A stretch of DNA of 35,602 nucleotides from Leptospira sp. (GTDB lineage: Bacteria; Spirochaetota; Leptospiria; Leptospirales; Leptospiraceae), in contig JACVCB010000033.1 of the NCBI GenBank assembly GCA_016742255.1, positions 1 through 35,602 of the forward strand. Reading direction: 5' to 3'. Position numbers and translations under genes: made by a program. The notes under the pieces are model-generated. The model did no database searches and had not been told where the DNA came from. It saw only the letters and a program-made list of their open reading frames with translations. This document shows positions 8,769 to 20,225 of this stretch, piece by piece (positions within the stretch are counted from its first letter, which is position 1; every line of letters starts with the position of its first letter).

Positions 8769-9797
8769 TTATGTTAAATTCAATGTTTCACGAGTGAATC
8801 GGAGAACTTTTTTCGATAATAATGCATCTCTCGCAATTTGGTAACCAGATGGAATGTCTTTTGTTTCACCGAGTAAAAATAAAGACACTCCGGCGTTCAG
8901 CGCCACCATTGCCGTTCCACCTGTTGGCCGAGACGGGTCAAGGACAGCACGAAAGAGTGACTCTGCCCCTTCTTTGGAAGAAGAGAACACTGTATTTCGA
9001 TCCAATTCGCTGGCCTCTAAATGGAGCTCCTTCGGATCAAAACTGAGTTCTTTAGTGGTCTTTCCATCAAAATAGGCATAATCAGTTGGTTCAAATATGG
9101 AAAATTCATCGAGACCATCCCTGGAATGGCAAACGAGAGCGCCTTTTGCCCCTAATTTTGCCAAAATTTCCACCATCGGCAAACACAAAGAACGGTCATA
9201 CACTCCCACAATTTGGTGTGAAGGGGAAAAGGGATTGGATAGAGGTCCAATCAAATTAAAAAATGTGCGAAAACCCAGTGCCGTCCTAACGGGACCTGCA
9301 TATTTCATGGCCGGATGCCAGGAAGGTGCAAACAAAAATACAAACCCTGTGCGCACGAACTCTGCTTCACAGGTTTCGTGGGTTTGTTCAAGAGGATACC
9401 CAAGTTTGGAAAGGATATCAGAACTTCCGGATAGGGAAGATACAGACCGGTTCCCATGTTTAGCCACTTTGTGACCAAGGCTTGCTAAAGTGAGTGCCGA
9501 TAGAGTGGAAACATTGAGTGTTCCCTTTCCATCCCCACCAGTCCCACAAGTGTCTAAAAAATCAAAACCAAACTTGGTATTCGGTTTGATGGCATGATTT
9601 CGCATGGCCCGAACAAATCCGTACAATTCGTCCGTTGTTTCCCCTTTCATTTTCATGGCAGTGAGAAAGGATGCAAGGACAGGTTCTGACACTTTGCCAT
9701 CCATCACTTCATTTAAAAAGTATTCTGCATGGGTATCCACCAAATGGTGCCCAGACACCACTTGACCGAGGATTTCCTTACTTGTGAGAGCGGTCAT
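8769..9797 (-). CDS. trpD: Anthranilate phosphoribosyltransferase
   Basis: Transfers phosphoribose from PRPP to anthranilate, the second step of tryptophan synthesis. The 342-residue length is standard. The glycine-rich PRPP site DTCGTGGDGKGTLNVST and the anthranilate/PRPP loop KHGNRSVSSLSG are intact, followed by GPVRTALGFRTFFNLIGPLSNP. AGGA lies about six bases before the ATG. The start overlaps the end of pgsA by 20 bases, so expression is tied to phospholipid synthesis genes. No other trp gene is nearby, so this is an orphan pathway gene within a housekeeping operon. Confidence 0.95.
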   Translation of the reverse strand: MTALTSKEILGQVVSGHHLVDTHAEYFLNEVMDGKVSEPVLASFLTAMKMKGETTDELYGFVRAMRNHAIKPNTKFGFDFLDTCGTGGDGKGTLNVSTLSALTLASLGHKVAKHGNRSVSSLSGSSDILSKLGYPLEQTHETCEAEFVRTGFVFLFAPSWHPAMKYAGPVRTALGFRTFFNLIGPLSNPFSPSHQIVGVYDRSLCLPMVEILAKLGAKGALVCHSRDGLDEFSIFEPTDYAYFDGKTTKELSFDPKELHLEASELDRNTVFSSSKEGAESLFRAVLDPSRPTGGTAMVALNAGVSLFLLGETKDIPSGYQIARDALLSKKVLRFTRETLNLT

Positions 9798-10536
9798 AAA
9801 ATATCCTTTTGAGATTAGAAAAGGTTAACAATTGGTAATTGGTAATGATATACCGGAGTCCTGAAATCACAGTGATAAACGTGGTGAATAACATTCCAAA
9901 GTACGGAACAAACGAAGCAATGGAATCAAATATATCTTTCCAACTGATATTATCAGAGGTTTTTACCATCGTATAAAACTCATTAGCATGTTGGGATGCC
10001 ACTTCAAATGTAGAATAACCTGCGAGTTTTCCCATTGCATAGGTTTCATTGATCATCGCTCGGCGTTTTCCTGAGATGAGCATAAATACCACAAGGATGA
10101 TAAGAATCGCTCCCATTTGGAATGCCGTTTTTACCTTTCCCATCATTGTTGTTCGCAGACTATTTCCCGAACGCACCGCAATGTAACGAAGGAAGGTGAT
10201 GAGCATATCTCGCCCAACTATTAGGACTACCATCCAAACTTCGATGGGTTCATGGATGAATAAAAAAGTTACAAAACAGCCAATGACTAAAAATTTATCA
10301 GCGAGCGGATCTAGGAATTTTCCAAATTCGGTTTGTTGGTTCCATTTTCTAGCAAGATACCCATCGACTAAATCGGTGAGTGATGCGAGTGCAAACAATA
10401 CAAAGGCAAAAATTTGGTATTCCCATTCCTTTTGGAATAAGGCAAAGATAAAAAATGGCAATGCCAGTACACGGAGTACGGTTAGTAAATTTGGGATATT
10501 GGCAATGGTTTTCCAATCTTCCACTAAACCACCCAA
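9778..10536 (-). CDS. pgsA: CDP-diacylglycerol-glycerol-3-phosphate 3-phosphatidyltransferase
   Basis: Membrane enzyme that makes phosphatidylglycerol phosphate from CDP-diacylglycerol and glycerol 3-phosphate. The CDP-alcohol phosphotransferase motif is complete: Asp55, Asp58, Gly59, Ala62, Arg63, Gly72, Asp76 and Asp80 (counted from the TTG). Several hydrophobic helices surround it. At 252 residues it is longer than the usual 180-190 because of a segment around residues 160-205 before the last helix. The start is uncertain: TTG at 10536 overlaps rimO by 13 bases, while GTG at 10524 would share one base with the rimO stop. The core is the same either way. Other CDP-alcohol transferases such as PssA are less likely given the IPNLLTVLR N-terminus. 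Confidence 0.88.
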   Translation of the reverse strand: MGGLVEDWKTIANIPNLLTVLRVLALPFFIFALFQKEWEYQIFAFVLFALASLTDLVDGYLARKWNQQTEFGKFLDPLADKFLVIGCFVTFLFIHEPIEVWMVVLIVGRDMLITFLRYIAVRSGNSLRTTMMGKVKTAFQMGAILIILVVFMLISGKRRAMINETYAMGKLAGYSTFEVASQHANEFYTMVKTSDNISWKDIFDSIASFVPYFGMLFTTFITVISGLRYIITNYQLLTFSNLKRIFYDRSHK

Positions 10537-11870
10537 GTCCCTGACATATCGAGTTCATAAAAAGAATCCACTCGTACCTTACCAAACTGCCCTACTTTTA
10601 AATTGGAAGCATCCACATACACCACTTCATCAATTTCAGGTGCATCTTGGAGACGACGTACGATTGCACCTTCGTCTAACACTTCATCTACGACACATGG
10701 GTAAATTTTTCCAATTCGGTTTTGGTGTATGGTCTTTAATGTACCAAGGTAGGCTTCCCTCACAAGATTCACACGGCGTGCAATTTCTTTGTCTTTGAGT
10801 TGCCCATCCATAGTCGCTCCTTTGGTTCCGTCTTGGGGAGAATAAGGAAAAAGATTTACCTTTTCTGGTTTTACATCTTCCACAAAACGAATGATCTCTT
10901 CCACGTCTTCCATGGTTTCCCCAGGAAACCCTAATATAAACGAAGTACGAATTTCTAAATCAGGGCGGATGTCCCTTGCTTTTTGGAATAAGGATTTAAA
11001 GAATTCGTAATCACCTGTGCGGTTCATGGATTTTAAAACGGATTTGGAAACATGTTGTAATGGGCTTTCCAAATACGGGGCAATTTTAGGAATTTCTCTG
11101 TACAAATCGAGTAACTTTTCTGTTTTTTTATCAGGATATAGATAGAGGAGTCTTAAAATCTCAAGTCCCTCTACCGCTGCCACAGACCGAACCAAATCCA
11201 TGAGTTTGTCTGTATCCTTTCCATAAAAAACGGTGTCTTGGGAAACAAGACAGATCTCTTTGGAACCTGCTTTGACTGCTAGTTTTGTTTGATCGAGGAC
11301 ATCTGTGATTTCTGTGTCTCTATACTTCCCACGTAAATTAGGAATGATACAGAAATGGCAACCTCGGTTACATCCGTCAGAAATTTTTACATAGGAATAA
11401 GGTTTCGAATAATTTTCGATGCCTTTCGAAGTTTTGAGTCTTTCGAGAAGGTCTTCATTAAATTCAGTTAAATCTTTAAAATCAAGAGGGAAATGGGAAC
11501 GTAAAATTTCACCTGCTTTGTCATACTTGCCTGTTCCGAAATGGAGGTCCACTTCCGGAAGGTCAGCGGAAATTTCTTTTCCCGCCCGTTCAGCAAAACA
11601 GCCTACAACAACTAACTTCTGTTTGTTCTTTTTCTTAATATCGATGGAATCAAGGATGGTTTGAATGGTTTCCTTCGTGGCATCTTGGATAAATGTACAT
11701 GTATTTACCAAATGAAAATCACTGGCTTCTGGGTCTGCTGCAGGGAGGAGTCCTTCTTTGAGTAAGGACTGGTGCATCGCCATGGAGTCGACAGTGTTTT
11801 TCGGACAACCAAGAGTCGTAATAAAAAACGACTTTGGTGTCTCATCGGTTTTGTCTTTGGTCTTTGGCAT
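10524..11870 (-). CDS. rimO: Ribosomal protein uS12 methylthiotransferase RimO
   Basis: Radical-SAM enzyme that methylthiolates a conserved Asp of ribosomal protein S12. The N-terminal domain has the three cluster cysteines in LGCPKN, VNTCTFI and VVGCFAER. The radical-SAM CxxxCxxC is in DGCNRGCHFCIIPNLRG near residue 165. A TRAM domain forms the last 70 residues. LGCPKNTVDSM and the 448-residue length fit RimO rather than MiaB. The ATG shares its A with the stop of the upstream rodZ-like gene (TAATG), so translation is probably coupled. Confidence 0.95.
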   Translation of the reverse strand: MPKTKDKTDETPKSFFITTLGCPKNTVDSMAMHQSLLKEGLLPAADPEASDFHLVNTCTFIQDATKETIQTILDSIDIKKKNKQKLVVVGCFAERAGKEISADLPEVDLHFGTGKYDKAGEILRSHFPLDFKDLTEFNEDLLERLKTSKGIENYSKPYSYVKISDGCNRGCHFCIIPNLRGKYRDTEITDVLDQTKLAVKAGSKEICLVSQDTVFYGKDTDKLMDLVRSVAAVEGLEILRLLYLYPDKKTEKLLDLYREIPKIAPYLESPLQHVSKSVLKSMNRTGDYEFFKSLFQKARDIRPDLEIRTSFILGFPGETMEDVEEIIRFVEDVKPEKVNLFPYSPQDGTKGATMDGQLKDKEIARRVNLVREAYLGTLKTIHQNRIGKIYPCVVDEVLDEGAIVRRLQDAPEIDEVVYVDASNLKVGQFGKVRVDSFYELDMSGTWVV

Positions 11871-12970
11871 TATTCGCCTAACTCTCCAATGATGGATTGA
11901 GTGGAGTCATACGGATTTGCTTTGCGGATAAAGATTTTTTTCACAAGTTTTCCTGGTTTTCCAAGCACAACTCGTTCTTTTCCATTTTGTACCATCTCCA
12001 CTGCACCACCATCTCCTACTTTGATCTCAAGTCTGTCACGAGCTTCTAAGTGTTTGACTTCACCCGCAGAAACAAGACCACGTTCACCCATTTGACCATC
12101 CAATACAAATTCAACATAACTTGGTTTGGAGAAAAACAAAGTTACTTGGATCGGAACATCTCCGACAGGAGATTTTACAGCGACCCCTTCTCGTTCTTCT
12201 TTTAAAGTCACAAGGACTTTTGCTGATTTTTCAGTGACTGCTTGTGTCACCACGCGGATGTCACGGCGAAGGGAAGAGAGCTCTTCAATTTTATAAGAAA
12301 GAATGGTTTCTTCCCCTTCGGCTGTTTGGAAAAAATAAACATTCTTTTCAGGAAAAATATTAAATCCTAGGTTTGCTTTTCCATTGGAAACACCTTTGAT
12401 GAACATCTTACACTGTTGGTTGTTCACACTAAAACTCACACCACGATCTTCTGTGAGGATAAAAGGAACACTTGCATTTTCAGGAACACTTTGGCTGACA
12501 AAGTTAATGCCAGAAGGAATATCAGAACTATTTGTAGGTTCAACACTTTGGCTTACTTCTGTGTTGTCCTCATCCATCGAAACAGAACCAGAGTCTTCAA
12601 AACTGATGTAGATGATATAAGCCGAGATTACAAACAAAAAGAGAGAAACAAGGCTTATGATTTTATTACGATCTAAACTAAAGGGAGTGGTTGTAGGACG
12701 TGTGAGTTCTTCGAGTGGTGCTTGTGATTCTTCAATCTGTTCCCCGCGGTATAAATTGAGTAACATTGCTGTATCAAGTTTTAAGTAACTAGCATAGTTC
12801 TTTAAAAAACCAAGAGCAAACGTTTCTGCTGGGAACTGAGAATAATCTTCTGTTTCTAATGCGATGATGTATTTTGCCGCAATATTTGTTTCTTTTGCGA
12901 CATCTTTCACAGAAAGTTTTTTGTCTTCTCTTGCTTCTCTTAGGATCTGACCAACTCGTTTTGTATTCAA
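11870..12970 (-). CDS. RodZ-like transmembrane helix-turn-helix protein
   Basis: Bitopic inner-membrane protein, 366 residues. Residues about 5-75 form a HTH_25 domain ([40 protein letters not shown]) typical of RodZ, which links the MreB cytoskeleton to the cell-wall machinery. A single helix at about 103-124 follows. The periplasmic part is about 240 residues and its C-terminal half resembles the DUF4115 domain of RodZ. The start is TTG with AGGAG six bases upstream. It lies 18 bases after the lolA-like gene and overlaps rimO by one base. RodZ function is likely, but Leptospira cell shape also depends on other cytoskeletal proteins, so the partner is not certain. Confidence 0.85.
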   Translation of the reverse strand: MNTKRVGQILREAREDKKLSVKDVAKETNIAAKYIIALETEDYSQFPAETFALGFLKNYASYLKLDTAMLLNLYRGEQIEESQAPLEELTRPTTTPFSLDRNKIISLVSLFLFVISAYIIYISFEDSGSVSMDEDNTEVSQSVEPTNSSDIPSGINFVSQSVPENASVPFILTEDRGVSFSVNNQQCKMFIKGVSNGKANLGFNIFPEKNVYFFQTAEGEETILSYKIEELSSLRRDIRVVTQAVTEKSAKVLVTLKEEREGVAVKSPVGDVPIQVTLFFSKPSYVEFVLDGQMGERGLVSAGEVKHLEARDRLEIKVGDGGAVEMVQNGKERVVLGKPGKLVKKIFIRKANPYDSTQSIIGELGE

Positions 12971-12988
12971 AATGAACTCCTCTTAGGT

Positions 12989-13690
12989 TTAGTTCTCAGA
13001 GACAAGTGGGTTGTTGACAATCTTCGCGTTCCCGCTCATATGAAAATTGAAAACACCATCTTGGATTTCTTCCGAAAAATTAATGTTAGAAAATGAAATC
13101 GTCGTTACTTTGCCTCGACCATCTGTCGCGACTGCTTTTTTGATGAGGTACGATTCAGAATCCACAAATAGTTTCATCTTTTCGAACCCACCAATTTTTT
13201 CCCTTTGGTCTAAATCGAGAACAAAGTATTTGGTTGCATCACCCATAGAACGAGGTTGTTCAATGGTATCAAATTTATAATGGTACTTACGAAAGAGGCG
13301 GTTAAGACCATCAGGACTATTTGTCGTAAAGATGGGACCTGAGGAATTTTTACGATCGAGTGTAAGATCTTGTTTTCCCACAGCACCTAACCGTTTGATA
13401 AAGATATGGAGTGTTTTTCCATCGGAAACAATTTCGTCTCCTTCTGGTTCAGCAAAATTATAACGAATTTTTCCAGGGCGTTTGTAAAAACATTTCCCGC
13501 GCATTTGTTTTTCTTTTTTGTTGTCTTCCGTTTTGATGAGAAAATCAGCGGAATACGAATTGATTTCGCTGAAGTTTTTTTTGATCTTTTTGACAACTTC
13601 GGAAGGTGAATGCCAATTGTGAGCCGGACTTGTTTGGGCCTCCAAAGAAACTCCCAAAACAAGTAACAAAAATCCGATCCATACTTTCAT
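12989..13690 (-). CDS. LolA-like outer-membrane lipoprotein carrier protein
   Basis: Periplasmic protein of the LolA/LolB-like fold, expected to carry lipoproteins from the inner to the outer membrane. From the ATG at 13690 it has 233 residues with a signal peptide ([19 protein letters not shown]). The family core is [18 protein letters not shown] followed by [11 protein letters not shown]. An open frame begins at 13783, but that would place 31 residues before the signal peptide and overlap ftsK, so I reject it. The upstream GGGAA is a weak binding site. Position between ftsK and the rodZ-like gene fits envelope biogenesis. Confidence 0.86.
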   Translation of the reverse strand: MKVWIGFLLLVLGVSLEAQTSPAHNWHSPSEVVKKIKKNFSEINSYSADFLIKTEDNKKEKQMRGKCFYKRPGKIRYNFAEPEGDEIVSDGKTLHIFIKRLGAVGKQDLTLDRKNSSGPIFTTNSPDGLNRLFRKYHYKFDTIEQPRSMGDATKYFVLDLDQREKIGGFEKMKLFVDSESYLIKKAVATDGRGKVTTISFSNINFSEEIQDGVFNFHMSGNAKIVNNPLVSEN

Positions 13691-13730
13691 AGATTCCCAG
13701 TTTTTCAGACAAACTTCTCTTGTCGATGAT

Positions 13731-16700
13731 TTACGCTGAACGTAAGATTTCCCGAGGTTTTGCCCCGACTTGCGGAGAAACATAACCCCTCATTTCCATG
13801 AGTTCCATAAGCCTTGCCGCTTTGTTGTAACCGATCCTCATCCTACGTTGCAAATAACTGGCACTGGCTTTTTTTTCTGTCACAACAATGTTCCAAGCTT
13901 CTTCGAATAGTTCCTCGTCCTCGTCAGAGGCCATTTCGATATTCGTTTCATCGTCCCAGTTCATTTCCACGTAGGCAGGTGCCCCTTGTTTTTTGGCCTC
14001 TTCCACGATGGAATCAATTTCTTTCTCTTCAATGTAGGGAGCTTGGATCCGCATGAGGTCACTCGAGGTAGGGGAACGGTACAAAAAGTCCCCTTTTCCG
14101 AGGAGAGTTTCCGCTCCACTTGTATCGAGGATGGTGCGTGAATCTGTTTTTTGTGCGACTTGGAAAGCAACCCTTGCTGGGCAGTTCGCTTTGATGACTC
14201 CAGTGATCACATCTACGGATGGTCTTTGGGTCGCCATCACCAAATGGATTCCCACCGCTCTTGCTTTTTGGGAAATTCGTTGGATTTGTTCTTCCAAATC
14301 CTTTCCTGACACCATCATGAGGTCCGCAAGCTCATCAATGAAAATCACAATGTAAGGGAGTTTTTGGAACCCTTTCGCATGTGCATATTCATCCACTTTC
14401 TCATTAAAACTTTTGAAGTCCCTACTTTTCAATTGGGAGATCATTTGGTAACGACTCTCCATTTCTTGGATCGCCCAGGAAAGTGCCTTCGTAGCTTTTT
14501 TTGGATCAGTGATCACAGGCATAAGAAGGTGTGGGATTCCTTCGTAAAGTGTCATCTCCACCATCTTTGGATCGATCATAATGAATCGCACTTCTTCTGG
14601 GGAACGAGTGCAGATAAGGCTCGTGATCATCGCATTGATACTCACCGACTTTCCAGAACCTGTGGTTCCTGCGACAAGTAAGTGTGGGAGTTTTGCGATA
14701 TCGATCATTACAAGTTTTCCCGAAATATCCTTTCCAATACAAATGGAAAGGTCTTTGGCTTTTTGTTGGAGGATGGTATCTTTTAAGATCTCTGATAAAA
14801 ACACGTCTTCACGGATTCGGTTCGGAACCTCAATTCCAATGGACGCCTTACCCGGGATAGGTGCTACAATCCGAATGTTTTTCACTTCGAGGTAAGCCCT
14901 GATCTCATCAGACAAAGACACAATTCGATTCAGTTTGATTCCATTCGGAATTGTGATTTCGTAACGAGTGATGATGGGACCTCGTTCTTTGGTAATGACC
15001 TTGGATTCAATTCCAAAGTGGCCTGTTGACTCTTCGATTTTTTTAGCGATGAGGTCAAGTTCCGAATCATTTTTTAAGATATTGGCGACAGGGACTTGGT
15101 GTGAGGCAAGTAGTCTTGGAGAAATGTAATACTTTCCTTTTTTCAATTTTGGTTTTGGCACCATGGAACCAAACATCAGTTCTTGTTCGGTTTTGGTTTC
15201 CTTTGGTGGTTGTTTTTTCTTACCAAAATTTCCCGCACTTAAATTCGAGCGAACGAGTGGTGAAGACTCTTCCACGGCCAAAGTTTCCAAGGTCTCCTCT
15301 TCCAATTCTCCATCTTCCGAATCAGAAATGGAAGATACAACATCCTCAGTTTCATCCCAATCTTCTGTTTCTAAACCAGTTTCTTCAACAAGGGAAAGTC
15401 GAACGGACTCAGGAATTGGGATGGTGAGAGTGTTTGTTTCGTTTTCTAGGGAAGATCGTTCTTCGCCTTCCTCTTCATATGAGTCTGACTCGTCCCAGTT
15501 CTCACTACCTTCAATCGATTCATGAGTCTCGTCTTCATCCCAATTGGCATCATCCGTGTTTTCATCAAAATCAGAAAATCCAAACCCGACATTTCGAGTT
15601 TCGTTTTTTCCAAATCGACTGGTATTCGCTTGAGCCAACTGGTCCCCGAATCCATGTCTCATTGGTTCTAATTTGGGAAGTTCTAAACCTTCGAGTGAAA
15701 CTTCTTTGTCCAATTTTGGTTTCCATTTTGCTTCCGGGAACTGAAAGAGAATTTTGGATTCACGAATGTCATCTACATTTTGGGTATTTGAAATGCCATC
15801 ATCCTCACCTTCGCTAAATTCCCGTTTATCGACTACTTGCAATTTTGGTTGTGATTTCAGATTCCGATTGGATTCGGTTTGTTGTTTTGTCTTTTCTTTT
15901 TGGAAACGAAAGACAGTTCCTGACGCATCAAAAAATCCTTCAAACTGTTTGGCATTTTGGAAGACCACAGTCTGTGATTTTGGTTTTTCTTTTCCTTGGT
16001 GTTTTTGCAAATTTTGGAATGAGTTTTTTTCCTCATCCATATACCGAAAGGAAGAAGGAAATCCATTTTGGTATCGAGATTCACTTCCTGCATCATTTGC
16101 CACTACATTCCAAAAATGACTAGCGAGGTCATCTTTTGATTCCTCTTCGGTTTGGACCTGAAACCAATCCCTTTGTCTCACTTCATTTACGGGGCCACGG
16201 CGTGTTGAAACCACCGATTCCATAAAGGATGGAAGTTTAAAATGTGGCAATTCTCGTCTGCCACCCATTAGGTGGTAAAGTTTTTCAGAAACGGAATGGA
16301 TGGTAGAAAAGGTATAGGACCAAGCCCCGTCTTCTAACCAAATCACAGCAAAGTACAAATAAAGAAAAAAGACAACAAGCACTCTACCTGTTTCCCCAAA
16401 GAGATAGGAAAAGATCCAAGAAAAAAATTGTCCGAGGATACCACCGCTGTCACCCACATGTCCCATGGGAGTTTCGAGAAGGTTCAAACTCACCGTTGTG
16501 GCAATGAGGAAAATGGGAAAAAATAAAGCCTTACTTAGGGCATCAAAGTCTGGGTTACGTAACGAAAGGACACCTAAGAGTAATACGAACCCAGCGAGTA
16601 AAAAGGAAGTTTTTCCGAGTAAATAAAAAAGGGTTAGAGCAATGTAATGCCCAAGCCTTCCAAACCAATTAAAGAGTGATCCATCCTCTCCTTCTTGGAA

Positions 16701-16805
16701 GGAAAAAAGAGATAACAGTAAAAATACTCCAGAAAATACAAATAAATACGGGAGGAAATCCTTTCTAGGCAAAGTCCATCCCCATACGGATTTTTTAGGG
16801 TCCAT
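13731..16805 (-). CDS. ftsK: DNA translocase FtsK/SpoIIIE
   Basis: Septal DNA pump that clears chromosome ends during division. The N-terminal 190 residues hold four or five membrane helices. Residues about 200-530 form a low-complexity acidic linker. The motor domain follows, with Walker A GTTGSGKS near residue 710 and Walker [13 protein letters not shown] near 820. The last 65 residues form the gamma winged-helix domain that reads polar DNA motifs ([20 protein letters not shown]). At 1024 residues it is a standard long FtsK. No clear binding site precedes the ATG. The matching KOPS-like octamer for this genus cannot be deduced from this window. Confidence 0.95.
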   Translation of the reverse strand: MDPKKSVWGWTLPRKDFLPYLFVFSGVFLLLSLFSFQEGEDGSLFNWFGRLGHYIALTLFYLLGKTSFLLAGFVLLLGVLSLRNPDFDALSKALFFPIFLIATTVSLNLLETPMGHVGDSGGILGQFFSWIFSYLFGETGRVLVVFFLYLYFAVIWLEDGAWSYTFSTIHSVSEKLYHLMGGRRELPHFKLPSFMESVVSTRRGPVNEVRQRDWFQVQTEEESKDDLASHFWNVVANDAGSESRYQNGFPSSFRYMDEEKNSFQNLQKHQGKEKPKSQTVVFQNAKQFEGFFDASGTVFRFQKEKTKQQTESNRNLKSQPKLQVVDKREFSEGEDDGISNTQNVDDIRESKILFQFPEAKWKPKLDKEVSLEGLELPKLEPMRHGFGDQLAQANTSRFGKNETRNVGFGFSDFDENTDDANWDEDETHESIEGSENWDESDSYEEEGEERSSLENETNTLTIPIPESVRLSLVEETGLETEDWDETEDVVSSISDSEDGELEEETLETLAVEESSPLVRSNLSAGNFGKKKQPPKETKTEQELMFGSMVPKPKLKKGKYYISPRLLASHQVPVANILKNDSELDLIAKKIEESTGHFGIESKVITKERGPIITRYEITIPNGIKLNRIVSLSDEIRAYLEVKNIRIVAPIPGKASIGIEVPNRIREDVFLSEILKDTILQQKAKDLSICIGKDISGKLVMIDIAKLPHLLVAGTTGSGKSVSINAMITSLICTRSPEEVRFIMIDPKMVEMTLYEGIPHLLMPVITDPKKATKALSWAIQEMESRYQMISQLKSRDFKSFNEKVDEYAHAKGFQKLPYIVIFIDELADLMMVSGKDLEEQIQRISQKARAVGIHLVMATQRPSVDVITGVIKANCPARVAFQVAQKTDSRTILDTSGAETLLGKGDFLYRSPTSSDLMRIQAPYIEEKEIDSIVEEAKKQGAPAYVEMNWDDETNIEMASDEDEELFEEAWNIVVTEKKASASYLQRRMRIGYNKAARLMELMEMRGYVSPQVGAKPREILRSA

Positions 16806-16882
16806 ACGGGAAATATCGGAAGGTTTCGAGACATAGACAGAAAAAATTTGGAAGCCAGAAGTGCTTTCTTTTCTGTCAGGTT

Positions 16883-17380
16883 TTACCCTTTGAAGTTCGT
16901 AAAATTGGCATCAAAATTGAAATTTGCATTGCGGATGGCTGCCATCACCTCTTGCAAATCGTCCTTCTTTTTACCAACCACACGCACCGAATCCCCTTGG
17001 ATGGTCGCTTGGACTTTTAATTTTTGGTCTTTGATGAGGGTTGTGATTTGTTTTGTTTGTTCTTTGTCCAAACCATTTTGGATTTTCACCTTCATCCGGA
17101 CCGTTTGCCCTGTGGCAGGTTCCACTTTGGAATCAAAATCAAAGGCTTTTAGACTGATGCCTCGTTTCGCCATTTTAGTGGTGAGGACATCGATTACCTG
17201 TTTCAATTTGATTTCGTTTTCCGAAGTCAAAACCAGTTGGTCGTCTGTGATTTTGATTTCGGAATTCGATCCTTTAAAATCAAAACGAGTTTGAATCTCG
17301 GTCATCGCTTGCGAAACAGCATTTTGTAATTCGGGGCGATCGAGTTTTGATACAATGTCAAAGGAAGGGTCTTGAGCCAT
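16883..17380 (-). CDS. YajQ family nucleotide-binding protein (UPF0234)
   Basis: Cytosolic protein of 165 residues with the family opening PSFDIVSKLDRPELQNAVSQ and the conserved TRFDFKGSNSEI. YajQ proteins bind nucleotides; a Xanthomonas member binds cyclic di-GMP. The ligand here is unknown. A good ribosome binding site (AGGAG, eight bases before ATG) supports the start. It lies 36 bases after alaS and 77 before ftsK on the same strand. Confidence 0.93.
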   Translation of the reverse strand: MAQDPSFDIVSKLDRPELQNAVSQAMTEIQTRFDFKGSNSEIKITDDQLVLTSENEIKLKQVIDVLTTKMAKRGISLKAFDFDSKVEPATGQTVRMKVKIQNGLDKEQTKQITTLIKDQKLKVQATIQGDSVRVVGKKKDDLQEVMAAIRNANFNFDANFTNFKG

Positions 17381-17416
17381 TTTGATTCTCCTATTCTGTT
17401 TCCTACAAACTGAAAT

Positions 17417-20176
17417 TTACGATAATTTTGTTTTGGCAAGGGAAAGGGCAAACTCTAGGGACTTGGCAACAGACTCTGGTTTTTTACCACCACCTTGTGC
17501 CATATCAGGTCGTCCCCCACCTTTTCCATCTAACAACACTAAGGTTTCTTTTAACATTTCACCACAGTGGATGCCTTTGTCATTGAGAACCTTATTACAC
17601 ATAAACACGAGAGTACTTGACTCCCCTTCTGTGGTTCCAAACAAACAAAGGATCTCTGGTTCTTTTGCCTTGAGTGAGTCTGCTAAATCTTTAAGAGCTT
17701 TTGCATCCACGGAAGGAAATACTTCTGCTACCACTTTGCCTTTGGCAAACTTGTGGGCCTTTTCTAAGAGACCATCCACAAGTTCTGGGTTCATTTGGAA
17801 CTTTTGTTGTTCTAATTTCTTTTTGGCCTTAAAGAGCGAAGAGGATTTTTCTTCGAGTTCCGTTTCTAACGTTTCTCTGAGTTTACGAAGACTTGCCACA
17901 GCAGTTTTCCCATCTTTTAGAAAGATAGATTGTAAACCTTCTGGGGAGGGAACTTCTGTTGCAATTCCAAACTCTTTCAAATCACCAAATGCCTCTTTGG
18001 CGGATAGGTTATGTGTTTCGATTTTGGATGCCAAGGTTTGGAACTGTTGTAAAAAATAAGACACAACTGATTCCCCGCAAATCGCCTCAATCCGTCGATT
18101 TCCCGCACCAGGGCTACCTTCTTTTACGATCGCAAAAAATCCAATTTCTTTGGTGTTCGTAACATGGGTTCCCCCACAGAATTCTTTGGATTTTTCACCC
18201 ATAGAAACAACACGCACAAGGTTTCCATACTTTTCATCAAACATGGAAAGTGCCCCAGATTCTTTGGCTTGGTGTAAGTCCAATACTTCTGTTTTGACAG
18301 GGATATTGGCACTCACGGCTTCGTTTACATCCGATTCAATCTGAATGATCTCTTCCGGAGATAAAGCTTTGGGATGGGAAAAATCAAATCTTAGGTAATC
18401 TGCCGATACAACGGAACCTTTTTGGGTTACATGGTTCCCGAGGATTCTTCGGAGTGCCCCGTTTAACAAATGTGTGCCGGAATGGTGGTTGGCAAGGTTT
18501 TGCCTTCGTTCGACTTCAATTTCGGTATCGACTCCATCACCAACAGAAATATTTCCTTTTAAGACCATTCCCATATGAAGGAAGGTATCATTCTCTTTTT
18601 GAGTGTCTTGGACTTGGAATTGGAAACCTTCTTTTTTGATGTAACCAGTATCACCAATCTGCCCACCACCTTCCGCGTAAAAAGGAGTTTTATCGAGAAC
18701 GATGACAACCTCTTCCCCTTGTTTGGCGGAACTGACTGACTTCCCATCCACAAAAAGATACAAAACCTTTCCTTTTGTTTTGGATTCCGTATAGCCTAAA
18801 AATTCTGTTTTTAATCCGGGAGAAGCGGAAAGTCCAGTGAGGTATTGGATTTTTTTCCCTTTCCAACTCGCACGCGATAAATCGCGGTCTTTTTCGAGTT
18901 CTCCTTCAAAACCTTTGTCATCAAAACTAAACCCACGGTCTTCCACAAGTTCCTTTGTCATCTCACGAGGGAAACCATATGTGGAATACAATCGAAAACC
19001 TTCTTTTCCGGTGACAAGTGTTTGTTTGTTTGCCGTTAGATGAGACAGTAAAGATTCTAATTCTTCGAGTCCCACTTCTAACGTGTGAAGGAAAAGTTCT
19101 TCTTCTTTTTTTAAGATGGATTCAATATCTTTTGCTTTGTCTTTTAGTTCTGGGTAACGAGCTACATACAAATCTTTTAGAGTGCCAACAAGTTTGTATA
19201 AAAAAGGTTCATGGATTCCAATTTTTCTCGCAAAGAGTGAGGCACGTCTGATGAGACGACGGATCACATACCCACGTCCTGTGCGGTCAGGGAAAATTCC
19301 ATCTCCGAGAGAAAAAAAGACAGAACGCGAATGGTCAGTAATCACACGAAATGATTGTTTGGTGGATTCATTATATTGAAAACCAGATAGTGATTCAATT
19401 TTTTGGATGATGGTTTTTAATTCATCCGTGTCATAAACTGAGTCCACTTCTTGTAATAACATGGCCACACGTTCGAGTCCTGAACCTGTATCAATGCCAG
19501 TTTGTTTGAGAGGGAGAAGTTCTCCCGAAACCGTTTGGTTAAACTGGTTAAATACTAAATTCCAATATTCTAAATAACGGTCACAGTCACAACCTGGTTT
19601 ACAATTAGGGTTGTTTCCACAGCTAGGACCACCTTTCTCGGGCCCTCTGTCCAAATACAATTCGGAACAAGGGCCACAAGCTCCACTGTCTCCAGCAGGT
19701 CCCCAAAAATTATCTTTTTTGCCAAGGCGTACAATTCGTTCTTCTGGAATCCCGGCATCCATCCAGATTTTTTTGGCTTCATCATCATCAAGGTAAATGG
19801 TCACCCAAATTTTCTCTTTGGGAATTTCTAAATGGTTTAGTGAAAAGTCTAACGCGTATTCGATGGCTTCTTTTTTAAAATAATCGCCGAAGGAAAAATT
19901 TCCTAACATCTCAAAAAAAGTACAATGCCGTTCCGTTTTCCCAACAACTTCCAAATCAGTGGTGCGGACACATTTTTGAATGGAAGCAGCTCTAGTGTAT
20001 GGGAGTTCCACTGCTCCAGTGAAAAGAGGTTTGAACTGTACCATACCTGCGGTTGTGAATAAAAGTGTAGGATCCCCTTTGGGAATGAGACTCGAGGAAG
20101 GCACAATGGTGTGTCCTTTCTCTTGGAAATAGTTCGTGTACAACCTTGCGATTTCTTGGACGGTTTTCGACTTCAT
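17417..20176 (-). CDS. alaS: Alanine-tRNA ligase
   Basis: Charges tRNA-Ala and removes mischarged Ser or Gly. The 919-residue protein has the class II catalytic domain ([35 protein letters not shown]), the editing domain with zinc ligands in NHHSGTHLL near residue 563 and CGGTHV near 666, and the C-terminal oligomerisation domain ending [16 protein letters not shown] short cysteine-rich stretch ([13 protein letters not shown]) precedes [11 protein letters not shown] in the catalytic domain. The ATG has no close binding site; an AGGAGG at 20201-20206 lies 24 bases upstream, too far for a normal start, and no start codon lies at the right distance from it. Confidence 0.96.
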   Translation of the reverse strand: MKSKTVQEIARLYTNYFQEKGHTIVPSSSLIPKGDPTLLFTTAGMVQFKPLFTGAVELPYTRAASIQKCVRTTDLEVVGKTERHCTFFEMLGNFSFGDYFKKEAIEYALDFSLNHLEIPKEKIWVTIYLDDDEAKKIWMDAGIPEERIVRLGKKDNFWGPAGDSGACGPCSELYLDRGPEKGGPSCGNNPNCKPGCDCDRYLEYWNLVFNQFNQTVSGELLPLKQTGIDTGSGLERVAMLLQEVDSVYDTDELKTIIQKIESLSGFQYNESTKQSFRVITDHSRSVFFSLGDGIFPDRTGRGYVIRRLIRRASLFARKIGIHEPFLYKLVGTLKDLYVARYPELKDKAKDIESILKKEEELFLHTLEVGLEELESLLSHLTANKQTLVTGKEGFRLYSTYGFPREMTKELVEDRGFSFDDKGFEGELEKDRDLSRASWKGKKIQYLTGLSASPGLKTEFLGYTESKTKGKVLYLFVDGKSVSSAKQGEEVVIVLDKTPFYAEGGGQIGDTGYIKKEGFQFQVQDTQKENDTFLHMGMVLKGNISVGDGVDTEIEVERRQNLANHHSGTHLLNGALRRILGNHVTQKGSVVSADYLRFDFSHPKALSPEEIIQIESDVNEAVSANIPVKTEVLDLHQAKESGALSMFDEKYGNLVRVVSMGEKSKEFCGGTHVTNTKEIGFFAIVKEGSPGAGNRRIEAICGESVVSYFLQQFQTLASKIETHNLSAKEAFGDLKEFGIATEVPSPEGLQSIFLKDGKTAVASLRKLRETLETELEEKSSSLFKAKKKLEQQKFQMNPELVDGLLEKAHKFAKGKVVAEVFPSVDAKALKDLADSLKAKEPEILCLFGTTEGESSTLVFMCNKVLNDKGIHCGEMLKETLVLLDGKGGGRPDMAQGGGKKPESVAKSLEFALSLAKTKLS

Positions 20177-20225
20177 ACACTTACACGGAAATCGGATTTG
20201 CCTCCTAGGGCAAGGAATTTAGAAC

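Noticed and set aside
10196..10798. 200-residue plus-strand open frame
   Set aside because: It is antisense to pgsA and rimO, both clearly coding.
17382..18059. 225-residue plus-strand open frame
   Set aside because: It is the shadow of the conserved alaS C-terminal region.
20201..20206. AGGAGG as the alaS ribosome binding site
   Set aside because: It is 24 bases from the ATG and no start codon lies at the correct distance.
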